NCBI RefSeq assembly: GCF_014192645.1
Contig: NZ_JACHYE010000005.1
Span: 221,923-285,922, forward strand
DNA: 64,000 nucleotides
Source of the DNA: Herbaspirillum sp. Sphag64
Lineage (GTDB): Bacteria; Pseudomonadota; Gammaproteobacteria; Burkholderiales; Burkholderiaceae_D
Direction of reading: 5' to 3'
Part shown: positions 26,975 through 35,945 of the stretch, piece after piece
How positions within the stretch are numbered: the stretch's first letter is position 1
Layout: each line of letters starts with the position of its first letter
The notes under the pieces: model-generated
The model's database searches: none
Seen by the model: only the letters and a program-made list of their open reading frames with translations
Told to the model about the DNA's origin: nothing
Made by a program: the position numbers and the translations under genes

Positions 26975-27287
26975 AATAGATCCTGTAAATAAACAACCCC
27001 GCAGGGTGAAAAAGACACACATCAAATGAGGACTGCGCGGATGACTTACGGCTGAAACACGTGGGACGAGCATTGATCATCTGTGTCCCAACAGAGCCAG
27101 AATCCAAGTGACTCTGGATACCAAAGCTGCATCTGGGTCTTGTCAGGGGGAATTTTATACTAGAAACCACTCGATAAATGACGAATGCGACATACAATGC
27201 ATCGGCTTAGATCGACCCAGGGAGTTCTTTTAAACTCCGGTTTTTAAGAGATAATTTTTATTTCTATGAAACAGAATTGTTATTTTG
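26975..27287. other. 313-bp divergent intergenic region between glycan locus and apaH
   Basis: No convincing gene. It holds an 8-bp stem with one mismatch at 27097-27117 (CCAGAATC / GACTCTGG, loop CAAGT), a terminator-like hairpin on the plus strand at 27221-27245, and a possible -10 GATAAT at 27250-27255 for apaH without a clear -35. It must also carry any promoter of the minus-strand flippase gene, none of which is obvious. It marks the junction between the AT-rich glycan locus and the housekeeping genes. Confidence 0.5.
27221..27245 (+). terminator. Rho-independent-type hairpin upstream of apaH
   Basis: Stem GGAGTT (27221-27226) / AACTCC (27233-27238), 6-nt loop, then GG and five T. It is oriented on the plus strand, yet no plus-strand gene precedes it in the 245 bp since the flippase gene. 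It may end a small transcript or be a relic of a gene displaced by the glycan locus. Confidence 0.55.
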
Positions 27288-28106
27288 ATGCCAACCTACG
27301 CTATCGGCGACCTTCAGGGTTGCGGCCAGCAGCTTCAAAACCTGCTCAGCCTTATCAATCAAACCGAACCAAACGCCCAATTGCTCTTCGTCGGCGATCT
27401 GGTCAATCGCGGCCCACAATCGCTGGAAACCCTCCGTCAGCTACGCGCACTCGGCGACCGCGCCAAGGCGGTTCTTGGGAATCATGACTTACATTTGCTC
27501 GCCGTATCCCAGGGGATACGAAAACAACATCGCACGGATACCCTAGACGATATTCTTCATGCACCGGATCGCGAGGAATTGCTGGACTGGGTGAGGCATC
27601 GCCCGCTGGCCCTTCTGGAGCATGGGCACCTGCTATTTCATGCCGGGATATTGCCTGAATGGACAGCAGAACAGACGATGGCGCTGGCGCATGAAGTGGA
27701 AACCGTGCTGCGCGGGCCGGATTGGGTGGAGTTTCTTCGGCACATGTACGGTAATGAACCAGCGCACTGGCGTGATGACTTGCAAGGCCATGATCGCCTG
27801 CGCTGCATTGTCAACACGCTGACCCGCTTGCGCTTCTGCACGCCCGATGGGGGGATTGACTTCACGATCAAGGAGGGACTGGAGGCTGCACCTCCAGGTT
27901 ATGTTCCCTGGTTTGATATGCCAGAGAGGAAAACCACCGATGTCACTTGCGTGTTCGGTCACTGGGCCTCGTTGGGACTGACCCTGCGCCCGAATCTGAT
28001 CGGTCTCGATACAGGCTGCGTCTGGGGCGGCAAGCTTACTGCGGTGCGGCTTGAGGACCGGGAATTGCTGCAGGTGTCGTGCCCGCAGGCGCAGCAGATT
28101 GAATAA
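27288..28106 (+). CDS. apaH: Symmetrical diadenosine tetraphosphatase ApaH
   Basis: 272 aa, calcineurin-like metallophosphatase. [17 protein letters not shown] and GNHDLHLL are the three metal-site motifs, and HAG is seen in [11 protein letters not shown]. It hydrolyses Ap4A to two ADP and limits alarmone build-up. The ATG at 27288 gives [10 protein letters not shown]; there is no clear Shine-Dalgarno sequence. The last 71 bp overlap the tail of the convergent plsC-like gene. Confidence 0.93.
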   Translation: MPTYAIGDLQGCGQQLQNLLSLINQTEPNAQLLFVGDLVNRGPQSLETLRQLRALGDRAKAVLGNHDLHLLAVSQGIRKQHRTDTLDDILHAPDREELLDWVRHRPLALLEHGHLLFHAGILPEWTAEQTMALAHEVETVLRGPDWVEFLRHMYGNEPAHWRDDLQGHDRLRCIVNTLTRLRFCTPDGGIDFTIKEGLEAAPPGYVPWFDMPERKTTDVTCVFGHWASLGLTLRPNLIGLDTGCVWGGKLTAVRLEDRELLQVSCPQAQQIE

Positions 28107-28851
28107 GATCTTCCGGCACGTATCCAAGACCTTCGGCAATCACCTTACGGGCAATCACGGCTAACTCGCGCCGATGCGCGCCCGTTGTGGGGATTGACGG
28201 CAATTGCGTCAATTCCGCCGTCATTGCACGCGCCGACAGAATCGCTGCGATGCTGCCGACGATGGTCATGTCACCAATGAAATCAGCCGCCGTATGGTAT
28301 TTGCCCTCTGCATCCAGATAACGCAGGGCATAGGGCTGCACCGGCACGGCTGCATCAATGGCCGCTTCAAACAAATTGGCGTGAAATGGCAGCAGTTTCC
28401 CTTGCGCTGCGGTTGTGCCTTCCGGGAAGAAGGCTACGCGCTCACCAGCCTTGATGCTGGTGACCAAGCCTTGAAAAATCCGTCTGACATCGCTGGCTTT
28501 GCCACGGGAAATGAAAATAGTGCCGGTTTTGGCGCACAGCCAGCCGATAAATGGCCAGCTACGGATATCGGACTTGGCGACAAAGCGGCATGGCTGCATC
28601 GCATTGACCACGAAGATATCCAGCCAGGAAACATGGTTGGCAACAATCAATGCGCGTGGCGGCAAGGGCTCTGTGACACCTGAGCCTTGACGTACCACGA
28701 CCTGAATCCCGCAAATGCCCAGCAACTGCCGCGACCAGCGGCGTACATGTCCTTCCCGTCCTGCTGCATCAATCAGCGGAAAAATGAAGGCGCAGATCGC
28801 CATGCCTCGGAATAAATGCACCATCAGGCGCAATGCACGGAAAAAAAGCAT
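28036..28851 (-). CDS. PlsC-like lysophospholipid acyltransferase
   Basis: 271 aa. Acyltransferase motif I NHVSWLD (H-x4-D), motif [13 protein letters not shown], and an N-terminal hydrophobic helix (~residues 8-30) for membrane anchoring. It probably transfers an acyl chain to the sn-2 position of lysophosphatidic acid or another lysolipid. It follows the dihydroorotase-like gene by 14 bp, at the end of the yqgE-pyr operon. Its C-terminal 24 codons lie antisense to the end of apaH. Confidence 0.85.
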   Translation of the reverse strand: MLFFRALRLMVHLFRGMAICAFIFPLIDAAGREGHVRRWSRQLLGICGIQVVVRQGSGVTEPLPPRALIVANHVSWLDIFVVNAMQPCRFVAKSDIRSWPFIGWLCAKTGTIFISRGKASDVRRIFQGLVTSIKAGERVAFFPEGTTAAQGKLLPFHANLFEAAIDAAVPVQPYALRYLDAEGKYHTAADFIGDMTIVGSIAAILSARAMTAELTQLPSIPTTGAHRRELAVIARKVIAEGLGYVPEDLIQSAAPAGTTPAAIPGPQAAPQ

Positions 28852-28865
28852 CTTCAGTGACTCGC

Positions 28866-30146
28866 TTAGCGTTCGAAAGCAATATGGCCGGCAACAATGG
28901 TCGTCTTGACCTGACCATTGAGCTCATAACCGAGGAACGGCGTGTGTTTACCCTGGCTGGCCAGCGCCTTGGCTTCTACCTTCCATTGTGTCGCTGGATC
29001 AAAAATACAGATATCAGCAACATCGCCGATCTTCAGCGAGCCAGCTGCCAGACCGGCGACGCGTGCAGCATCACTGGATACCTTGGCAACCGCCTGACTG
29101 AGTGCATTGACGGCACCAGTCTGCTCAGCCCATTTGAGCGACAGCGACAGCAATAACTCCAGACCGGTTGCACCGGGTGATGCTTCGCCGAAGGGTAGCA
29201 GTTTTTCGTCATCGTCGACCGGTGTATGGTCGGAGCAAATCGCGTCGATGGTGCCATCTGCCAGCGCGGCACGAATCGCATCGCGGTCGCGTTGGGAGCG
29301 GAATGGCGGGTTGATACGGGCATTGGAATCAAAGAAGCCGATATCCATATCTGACAGATGGATGTGGTGCGCGCCAACATCACAGGTGATCGGCAAGCCT
29401 TCGCGCTTGGCAGCGCGTACCAGCTCCAGACCCGCTGCTGACGACATACGGCACAGGTGCACGCGGGCACCGGTCGAACGCACCAGCTCGAAGATGGTGT
29501 AGAGCGCAATCGTCTCCGACATCACCGGCACACCCGACAGCCCCATACGGGAGGCCGCAGGTCCGCTGTGGGCGATACCATTGCGCCCCAGATGCGGATC
29601 CTGCGGGCGCAGCCAGACGGTGTAATCGAAGGTCTTTGCATATTGCAAGGCACTCAACAACACCGTCGTGTCAAGGATCGGCTCATCGGCTTGCGCGAAG
29701 CCGATACAGCCGGCGTCGGTCAACTCTGCCATTTCGGTCAGCGCTTTCCCTTTGAGACCAACAGTCAACGCGCCCAACGGATAAACGTGGGCTTGATTGA
29801 GGGACTTGGCGCGGTGCTTGAGCATCTCGACCAGGCCTGGCTCATCCAGTACCGGATCGGTGTCCGGCGGGCACAGCAGACTGGTAACACCGCCTTGCAT
29901 GGCAGCCTGCATTTCGGATTCCAGTGTCGCTTTGTATTCGTAGCCAGGTTCCCGCAGCCGCGCACTGAGATCAACCAGACCAGGCGCCACCACCAAACCG
30001 CTGGCATCGATGGTCTTGTTGGCAGTGAAGTCCGCTGGCGGCTGGCCAATGCCCACGATTTTGCCGGCAGCAATGAAGACGTCCTGTTGCGCGTCGATAT
30101 GATTGGCTGGGTCGATCAGTCGGCCGTTCTTGATGTGCAGTTTCAT
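28866..30146 (-). CDS. pyrX: Non-catalytic dihydroorotase homologue (PyrC'/PyrX)
   Basis: 426 aa, dihydroorotase-like amidohydrolase fold. Active enzymes carry HxH in D-x-H-x-H-LREPG; here the segment is GLVDLSARLREPG, with both His lost. The region expected to supply the carboxylated Lys and later His ligands is also altered (WLRPQDPHLGRNG). Such PyrC' proteins in pseudomonads and betaproteobacteria are structural partners of PyrB in a dodecameric aspartate transcarbamoylase. It lies directly downstream of pyrB. Catalytic dihydroorotase must be encoded elsewhere. Confidence 0.87.
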   Translation of the reverse strand: MKLHIKNGRLIDPANHIDAQQDVFIAAGKIVGIGQPPADFTANKTIDASGLVVAPGLVDLSARLREPGYEYKATLESEMQAAMQGGVTSLLCPPDTDPVLDEPGLVEMLKHRAKSLNQAHVYPLGALTVGLKGKALTEMAELTDAGCIGFAQADEPILDTTVLLSALQYAKTFDYTVWLRPQDPHLGRNGIAHSGPAASRMGLSGVPVMSETIALYTIFELVRSTGARVHLCRMSSAAGLELVRAAKREGLPITCDVGAHHIHLSDMDIGFFDSNARINPPFRSQRDRDAIRAALADGTIDAICSDHTPVDDDEKLLPFGEASPGATGLELLLSLSLKWAEQTGAVNALSQAVAKVSSDAARVAGLAAGSLKIGDVADICIFDPATQWKVEAKALASQGKHTPFLGYELNGQVKTTIVAGHIAFER

Positions 30147-30209
30147 GCGCTTATTCCACTCTTGTTCGCGTCTGTTGATTCAGTTCGTTGATTCGGTCTG
30201 ATACAGCGA

Positions 30210-31169
30210 TTAATTACCAGCGACGATACTCATGACCGCCATCCGTACCGCAATCCCAAAAGTCACCTGCGGCAGGATCACTGCCTGCGTGCCATCCGCT
30301 ACCGCAGAGTCAATCTCGACACCTCGGTTCATCGGTCCGGGATGCATCACGATGGCATCCGGCTTAGCCAGCGCCAGACGCTCCGGTGTGAGGCCATAGC
30401 TCTTGAAAAACTCTTGTGCTGAAGGTAGCAAGGCACCGCTCATACGTTCGTTTTGCAAGCGCAGCATGATGATGACATCAACGTCCTTCAAGCCCTCTTC
30501 CATGTTGTGGAAGACGCGTACACCCATTTGTTCAAGACCGGTCGGCAACAAGGTCCGTGGACCAATCGCCCGCACTTCCGGCACGCCCAAGGTGGTTAGC
30601 GCATGGATGTCGGAACGTGCTACCCGGCTGTGCAGAATGTCGCCCACAATGGCCACGCGCAGCTTGGTGAAGTCCTGCTTGTAGTGACGAATCGTGTACA
30701 TGTCCAGCAAACCCTGTGTCGGGTGCGCGTGACGACCATCACCGGCATTGACTACGTGCACGTGCGACTGCTTGGTATCGATCAGATGCTTGGCAATCAG
30801 GTAAGGCGCGCCAGATTGCGCATGACGCACCACGAACATGTCGGCATGCATGGCTGCCAGATTGTCGATGGTGTCGAGCAGGGATTCGCCCTTGCTGGCG
30901 CTGGAAGCAGAAATGTTGAGATTGATCACGTCGGCCGACAAACGCTTGGAGGCAATCTCGAAGGTGGTACGGGTGCGAGTAGAGTTTTCGAAAAACAGAT
31001 TGAAGACGCTCTTGCCGCGCATCAATGGCACCTTCTTGACTTCGCGGTCACCAATGCTGACGAACGAGGAGGCGGTATCAAGAATATGGGTGATGATGGC
31101 TTTGGGCAGACCTTCAATGGTCAGCAAGTGTTGCAGTTCGCCGTTCTTGTTCAGTTGTGGATTATGCAT
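30210..31169 (-). CDS. pyrB: Aspartate carbamoyltransferase catalytic subunit
   Basis: 319 aa. Carbamoyl-phosphate loop [24 protein letters not shown], and [12 protein letters not shown] are diagnostic of PyrB. It catalyses the first committed pyrimidine step, from carbamoyl phosphate and aspartate to carbamoyl aspartate, and probably assembles with the downstream PyrX protein. Its start overlaps pyrR by 8 bp. No pyrI regulatory subunit is present, consistent with the PyrB-PyrX type enzyme. Confidence 0.95.
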   Translation of the reverse strand: MHNPQLNKNGELQHLLTIEGLPKAIITHILDTASSFVSIGDREVKKVPLMRGKSVFNLFFENSTRTRTTFEIASKRLSADVINLNISASSASKGESLLDTIDNLAAMHADMFVVRHAQSGAPYLIAKHLIDTKQSHVHVVNAGDGRHAHPTQGLLDMYTIRHYKQDFTKLRVAIVGDILHSRVARSDIHALTTLGVPEVRAIGPRTLLPTGLEQMGVRVFHNMEEGLKDVDVIIMLRLQNERMSGALLPSAQEFFKSYGLTPERLALAKPDAIVMHPGPMNRGVEIDSAVADGTQAVILPQVTFGIAVRMAVMSIVAGN

Positions 31170-31680
31170 GGACCACCGTCAGGGAAAATCGGCCGTCATC
31201 GGCGCGTTGCAGTTGTAGTGAAAATGGATCGTCCAGTGTGATCGTTTCGGCCAGAAAGTCCGCCGCAATCGGCAGCTCACGACCACCACGGTCTACCAGC
31301 GCCGCCAGCAGAATGCGCGCCGGACGACCGTAGTCAAACAGCTCATTGATCGCCGCGCGCGTGGTACGTCCGGTGTAGAGCACATCATCGACCAGCAGGA
31401 TGGTGGCACCTTCGACATCAAAACCAATCTGGCTTGGTTTGACATCCGCATGTAAGCCTTTCTCGGCAAAATCATCGCGATAGAAAGAGACGTCGACAAA
31501 TCCGAGGCGGTCGTTCAATTGCAATTCGGCAGCCAGACGTTCGGCCAGCCAGGCACCACCAGAATGGATGCCGACGATGGCGACCTGCTCAACGCCCTGC
31601 AAACCTGCTTTGACCTGCTGCGCCAGCTTGCTGTACAGCGCTTCGGCATCAAGTGCCGGCGTGGTGTTAGTTGTGCTCAT
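31162..31680 (-). CDS. pyrR: PyrR bifunctional regulator/uracil phosphoribosyltransferase
   Basis: 172 aa from the ATG at 31680 ([11 protein letters not shown]). PRPP-binding motif [16 protein letters not shown] is characteristic of type I phosphoribosyltransferases; [14 protein letters not shown] precedes it. PyrR converts uracil and PRPP to UMP and in Firmicutes controls pyr attenuation; whether it binds RNA here is unknown. The start overlaps ruvX by 14 bp. A longer in-frame start at 31740 would lie inside ruvX and is unlikely. Confidence 0.88.
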   Translation of the reverse strand: MSTTNTTPALDAEALYSKLAQQVKAGLQGVEQVAIVGIHSGGAWLAERLAAELQLNDRLGFVDVSFYRDDFAEKGLHADVKPSQIGFDVEGATILLVDDVLYTGRTTRAAINELFDYGRPARILLAALVDRGGRELPIAADFLAETITLDDPFSLQLQRADDGRFSLTVVHA

Positions 31681-32059
31681 GGATGTCGTCAAAATATTGC
31701 TGCAAAATAATGGCGGCGGCTTCGGCATCGATAAGCTCACCGCGACGCTGGTTGATCACTGCTGAGGAGTAGCGTTCATCGACCAGTACCGTGGCGACGC
31801 CAAAGCGCCCCTGCAACTGGTTGGCAAAGCGACGGCAGCGCACCGTCATCTCGTGTTCAGCACCATCCGGATGACTGGGCAAGCCAACGATACAGCGCTT
31901 CGGCGCCCACTCGGCAATCAGTTTGCCGAGCTCGGCAAACTTGGCATCATTGGTGGCGGCGCTGATGATGGTCAGCGGCTGTGCTTGTCGCAGCAACGTA
32001 TTGCCAATCGCGACACCAATGCGCTTTAAGCCGAAGTCGAAGGCCAGTAGTGTTTCCAT
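31667..32059 (-). CDS. ruvX: RuvX/YqgF pre-16S rRNA nuclease / Holliday-junction-resolvase-like protein
   Basis: 130 aa, RNase H-like fold. N-terminal LLAFDFGLKRIGVAIGN carries the first catalytic Asp; IVGLPSHPDG and VDERYSS are the following family motifs, and DAEAAAIILQQYFD the last acidic motif. YqgF is implicated in 16S rRNA 5'-end maturation. It sits between yqgE and pyrR, a conserved arrangement in betaproteobacteria. Confidence 0.9.
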   Translation of the reverse strand: METLLAFDFGLKRIGVAIGNTLLRQAQPLTIISAATNDAKFAELGKLIAEWAPKRCIVGLPSHPDGAEHEMTVRCRRFANQLQGRFGVATVLVDERYSSAVINQRRGELIDAEAAAIILQQYFDDIHEHN

Positions 32060-32080
32060 AAGTGCGCTCAGAACACGTTC

Positions 32081-32764
32081 TCAGGCTGTGCCGAAATCGC
32101 CGCTGAGCATCACTGGATCAATTCCCAGCAGCGCCAGTGCGGCGTTGAATCGTTGTTCTACCGGTAACTCGAAGATAATCGCGGGATCAGCCTTGACCGT
32201 CAGCCAGCCATTACGTCCCAGTTCACCTTCCAGCTGACCTGCGCTCCAGCCGGCACAACCGAGGCTGACGAGCACCTGTTCCGGGCCGTCACCATGGGCC
32301 ACGGCTTCCAGAATGTCCTTGGAGGTGGTCAGAGAAATACCGTCTGTCACCTTCAGTGTGGACGAAAATTTTTCTAGGGCGCTATGAAGCACAAAGCCAC
32401 GCTCGACTTGCACCGGGCCACCAAACATCACCGGGCTGCGATACACCGGCGGCGCTGCCGAGGGCATGTCATGAATGATTTCCAGTTTGAGATTGATGCG
32501 ATCAAACAAGACATCCATGGTCATGTCGGTCGGCTTGTTGATCACCACACCGAGGGCACCGTTCTGATTGTGTTCGCACAGATACACGACGGTGCCACCA
32601 AAGATCGGGTCGAGCATGGAGGGCATTGCAATCAGGAAATGATCGGTCAGGTCCAGTGACAAGGGTGCCATCGGAGCTGAGTCTTCCTTGACTGCAGCAG
32701 CAATGGTCGGGTCGGCAGACTCGTCTGAGACTGGTTCGGGGGGAGCAAAACGTCGCTTGATCAT
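32081..32764 (-). CDS. YqgE/AlgH family protein
   Basis: About 227 aa from the ATG at 32764; an in-frame ATG at 32773 adds three residues. Core UPF0301 signatures: HFLIAMPSMLDPIFGGTVVYL, GVVINKPT and MFGGPVQVERGFVLH. AlgH was first described as an alginate regulator, but its biochemical role is unclear. The ~40-residue acidic/Ala-rich N-terminal extension is longer than usual. First gene of the ruvX-pyrR-pyrB-pyrX operon; an extended -10 lies right at its start. Confidence 0.85.
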   Translation of the reverse strand: MIKRRFAPPEPVSDESADPTIAAAVKEDSAPMAPLSLDLTDHFLIAMPSMLDPIFGGTVVYLCEHNQNGALGVVINKPTDMTMDVLFDRINLKLEIIHDMPSAAPPVYRSPVMFGGPVQVERGFVLHSALEKFSSTLKVTDGISLTTSKDILEAVAHGDGPEQVLVSLGCAGWSAGQLEGELGRNGWLTVKADPAIIFELPVEQRFNAALALLGIDPVMLSGDFGTA

Positions 32765-32771
32765 GGACGAC

Positions 32772-32780
32772 ATTCTAGCA
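32772..32780 (-). promoter_or_regulatory. Extended -10 promoter placing the start at the yqgE ATG
   Basis: Read on the minus strand, TGCTAGAAT is an extended -10 (TGn then TAGAAT, 5/6 match) with no obvious -35. Transcription would begin 7-8 nt downstream, at 32765-32764, coinciding with the ATG of MIKRRFAPP. The transcript would be leaderless. Confidence 0.4.
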
Positions 32781-32858
32781 TTTTTACGAGGCTTCCCCTA
32801 GCCAGTCACCGTCCCTGCACCGCTGCCGCTCGGCCTCCAGTCAGTAGTTAACCCGCAT

Positions 32859-34286
32859 TCAGTCTGCATTGAGCAGCTGCCGGGTCGCTGCGCGCGCCTG
32901 CGCGCCCAGTTCCGCCAGATCCAGCCCGGGGATCGTGTCGTCTGCAACCACACTCTGGCCTGCCACATACAGCGCCTTCAAAAACGGCCGGCCGGCGCTG
33001 ACCACCGGGCCCAGCGCAGGGTCATGCAGCCCGAAGTAACGCGGATCATCCAGCCGATACAGGGCAATATCGGCCTGTTGTCCAATCTGCAATGTACCAA
33101 TCCCGCCCAATCCCAAGACCCGGGCACCACCACTGCTACCCCAGCGCACCACATCCTCGACCGTGGCGGCATCGGCACCACCTTCGAATTGACCACCAGC
33201 GTAATCAGGCAAGGCCTGCTGCCCTTTACGCGCTCGCTGCATTAACCAGGCGGCATGAGTTTCGGAGATCATGTCGGCGGCTTCATTGGAGGCAGCACCA
33301 TCGACGCCGATGGAAATCGGCACACCGGCCCGTTCCAGCTCTGGCAACGGCGCAATCCCACTGCCGAGCCGGCCGTTGCTTTGCGGACAATGGGCAATGC
33401 CGGTGCCGGTGCGGCCGAGTAACGCAATCTCCTCCGGGTCCAGCTTGACCAGATGCGCGAACCAGACATCCCGACCTAACCAGTTACAGCGCTCGGCAAA
33501 CTCGACCGGCGAACATTGATGCACCTTGCGTGCCGTCTCCTGATAGCCGACAGTCTCCGACAAATGGCTGTGCAAACGCACGCCGTGGCGACGTGCGAAG
33601 GCCGCCATGGTGCGCAGTTCTTCGGGGCTGGCCGAATACAGGGGTGTCGTCGGGGCCAGCACCACACGGCGCATCGCATCCGGTGCAGGATCGTGATAGC
33701 GCTGGATCAATCGCTCCATATCGCGCAGATAATCGTCCATGGTTTCGGGACGCAGTGCGGTCGGCAATTCCGCCTCCAGCTGACGCGTGCGGGTGGCACC
33801 GCCGCGGCACAAGACAAAGCGCACACCGAGCGCCTGCGCCTCCTCAAACAGGATTGCAGAAGTGTCGTAGGGCATGCCGGGGTAATACAGATAATTGTGG
33901 TCGGCCACCGTGGTGCAGCCGGAACGCATCAGCTCGATCAAGCCGATGCGCACAGCCAGCCGAAACAGTTTGTCGTCAAAGCGCGCCCGATAACGATAAG
34001 GCGTGGCTGCCAACCATGGGGTAAGTGAAGCATTGATGCCTGCCGGATCGCCCTTGAGTATGGACTGAAACAAGTGATGATGGGTGTTGACCCACGATGG
34101 ATAGGCGACACAGCCGCTGGCATCGACCTGCGCTTCACCGGGTAACGGTGTCAGGTTACCCATTGCCGTGATCACACCGCCGGTGACGCGGATGGCAGAT
34201 CCGGCGTGACGCGCGTGGGTCCCAGACATGCCTGTCATGACGGCATCCAGATGGCGGATCAGGAAGGAAGTTGGGGTAGTCATCAT
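32859..34286 (-). CDS. ATZ/TRZ-type amidohydrolase (8-oxoguanine deaminase-like)
   Basis: 475 aa. Metal site visible as THHHLFQ (HxH near residue 68), HSHLSE, FAHLVKLD and the Asp in GVDGAASNE, with HCPQSNGRLGSGIAP resembling 8-oxoguanine deaminases and AtzB-like enzymes. These remove amino or other groups from purines, triazines or isocytosine-like rings. Last gene of a six-gene operon with an ABC transporter, Rieske oxygenase and reductase, so its substrate is probably the imported compound or its oxidation product. Specificity cannot be assigned. Confidence 0.75.
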   Translation of the reverse strand: MMTTPTSFLIRHLDAVMTGMSGTHARHAGSAIRVTGGVITAMGNLTPLPGEAQVDASGCVAYPSWVNTHHHLFQSILKGDPAGINASLTPWLAATPYRYRARFDDKLFRLAVRIGLIELMRSGCTTVADHNYLYYPGMPYDTSAILFEEAQALGVRFVLCRGGATRTRQLEAELPTALRPETMDDYLRDMERLIQRYHDPAPDAMRRVVLAPTTPLYSASPEELRTMAAFARRHGVRLHSHLSETVGYQETARKVHQCSPVEFAERCNWLGRDVWFAHLVKLDPEEIALLGRTGTGIAHCPQSNGRLGSGIAPLPELERAGVPISIGVDGAASNEAADMISETHAAWLMQRARKGQQALPDYAGGQFEGGADAATVEDVVRWGSSGGARVLGLGGIGTLQIGQQADIALYRLDDPRYFGLHDPALGPVVSAGRPFLKALYVAGQSVVADDTIPGLDLAELGAQARAATRQLLNAD

Positions 34287-34288
34287 GA

Positions 34289-35080
34289 TTAATTCATCTC
34301 ACTCTCATGCCAGCTCGATAGCGCCAATCGCGACAGGATCATCATGCCCAGAAACAGCACAATGCCAGTCACGGTAATGAGGAACAATGCGGCAAACAAA
34401 CGCGGGATATTCAGCTGGAATCCTGCTTGCAGAATCTGGTAGGCCAGCCCGGTACTGGTGCCGCCGGTGCCTGCCACGAACTCTGCCACCACTGCACCGA
34501 TCAGCGCCAGACCACTGGCGATGCGCAAGCCACCAAAGAAATACGGCAAGGCACTGGGAATGCGCAAGCGGCATAAGGTCTGCCAGCGCGAGGCCTTGTT
34601 CAGCCGAAACAGGTTGAGCAAGCCAGGATTGACACTGCGCAGTCCCAACGTTGTGTTGGAGATGATCGGAAATACCGCCATGATGGTGGCGCAGATCACC
34701 AAGGCCAGCAGCGGCTGTTTGACCCAGATAATGATCAAGGGCGCAATCGCCACAATCGGTGTGACCTGCAAAATGATCGCGTAGGGAAACAGACTGACCT
34801 CGATGAAGCGGCTCTGCACAAACACAAAGGCCACCGCAACGCCCAGCACGACTGCCAGCGCGAATGCCAGAAAGGTAATCTGCAGCGTCATCAGTAGCGC
34901 ATCGAACAGCATGCTCCAGTCAGCAACCAAAGTCTTGGCAATGACCAATGGCGATGGCACCAGATAAACCGGCACCTCAAAGACGGTGCAGATCAGTTGC
35001 CAGGCAAGCAGCAGCATGGCACCAATGGTCAGCGGCGCGGCAATCTGCAGGAAGCGTGGATTAGTGATCAAGGGCGTCAT
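34289..35080 (-). CDS. ABC transporter permease, NitT/TauT/SsuC family
   Basis: 263 aa, about six transmembrane helices, with the permease EAA-type loop around SGLALIGAVVAEFVAGTGG. It belongs to the nitrate/sulfonate/taurine/pyrimidine-precursor importer family. It overlaps the ATPase gene by 20 bp and ends 2 bp before the amidohydrolase. It probably imports the aromatic or N-heterocyclic substrate of the operon. Confidence 0.85.
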   Translation of the reverse strand: MTPLITNPRFLQIAAPLTIGAMLLLAWQLICTVFEVPVYLVPSPLVIAKTLVADWSMLFDALLMTLQITFLAFALAVVLGVAVAFVFVQSRFIEVSLFPYAIILQVTPIVAIAPLIIIWVKQPLLALVICATIMAVFPIISNTTLGLRSVNPGLLNLFRLNKASRWQTLCRLRIPSALPYFFGGLRIASGLALIGAVVAEFVAGTGGTSTGLAYQILQAGFQLNIPRLFAALFLITVTGIVLFLGMMILSRLALSSWHESEMN

Positions 35081-35945
35081 GTGCGCCTCCTTCCCGATTG
35101 GCTAGTGTCAGATAATCGGAGAGTATCTTGCAGTACCCCATGAATTCAGGCGTCATGCGGAAGGCATCATCACGCATGCCACCGGCACCGGGTGCCTCAA
35201 TCGGCACATCCGCAATGATCCGCCCCGGACGAGCTGCCATCACCACTACCCGACTCGATAAATACACCGCCTCGTAGATACTATGGGTGACAAACACGAC
35301 CGTCAGATCCTGCTCGCTCCAGATCCGCCGCAAATCAGCATCAAGCTTGTTGCGGGTGAATTCATCAAGGGCCCCGAAGGGCTCATCCATCAGTAAAAGA
35401 TTCGGTTGCGTTGCCAGCGCCCGCGCAATCGAGGCACGCATCTGCATGCCACCGGACAATTCACGTGGTGCAGCTTGGTGAAAACGCTCCAGACCAACCA
35501 GCTTCAAGGCATCCCGGACCCGTTGCTCACTCTCGGCACGCGGCATGTGCTGCAAGTCCAGCGGCAGGCGCACGTTTTGCTCGACCGAGGCCCACGGCAT
35601 CAGCGTCGCCTCCTGAAACACCATCGCCAGCGTATGCCCCTCAGTACCAATCGTTGCCAGATTTTTACCCCACCAGCGAATGTGGCCGTGCGAGGGCTCT
35701 TCCAGTCCGGCGAACATCTTCAGCAAGGTGCTCTTGCCACAGCCGGATGGTCCCAGCAGAGAAACAAACTCGCCGCGCTTGATCGTCAGTCTGACCTCGT
35801 CCAGAGCACGCGTGCCATTACGGTAGGTTTTTTCGACCCGCAATGCATTGAGGACGGCGTCCGGGTCGGCGGTGGCAGCCTCGGCTGCCATGAGCTGTGC
35901 CATCTGCGTCATTCTGGCGATGGCCTGATCATCACGTTTCATCAT
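35061..35945 (-). CDS. ABC transporter ATP-binding protein, NitT/TauT/SsuB family
   Basis: About 294 aa. Walker [10 protein letters not shown], signature LSGGMQMR, Walker B NLLLMDEP and switch His (FVTHSIYEA) are all intact. Start at the tandem ATGs 35945/35942, preceded by GAGAGG, within the tail of the Rieske gene; an upstream in-frame start adds a basic stretch lying inside that gene. It energises the adjacent permease. Confidence 0.88.
   Translation of the reverse strand: MMKRDDQAIARMTQMAQLMAAEAATADPDAVLNALRVEKTYRNGTRALDEVRLTIKRGEFVSLLGPSGCGKSTLLKMFAGLEEPSHGHIRWWGKNLATIGTEGHTLAMVFQEATLMPWASVEQNVRLPLDLQHMPRAESEQRVRDALKLVGLERFHQAAPRELSGGMQMRASIARALATQPNLLLMDEPFGALDEFTRNKLDADLRRIWSEQDLTVVFVTHSIYEAVYLSSRVVVMAARPGRIIADVPIEAPGAGGMRDDAFRMTPEFMGYCKILSDYLTLANREGGAHDALDH

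Noticed and set aside
27266..27487. Alternative ATG at 27266 ahead of apaH
   Set aside because: It is out of frame with apaH and its product has no motif; apaH from 27288 starts with the family motif.
29457..30191. 244-codon plus-strand frame
   Set aside because: Antisense to pyrX; composition reflects the opposite-strand codon bias.
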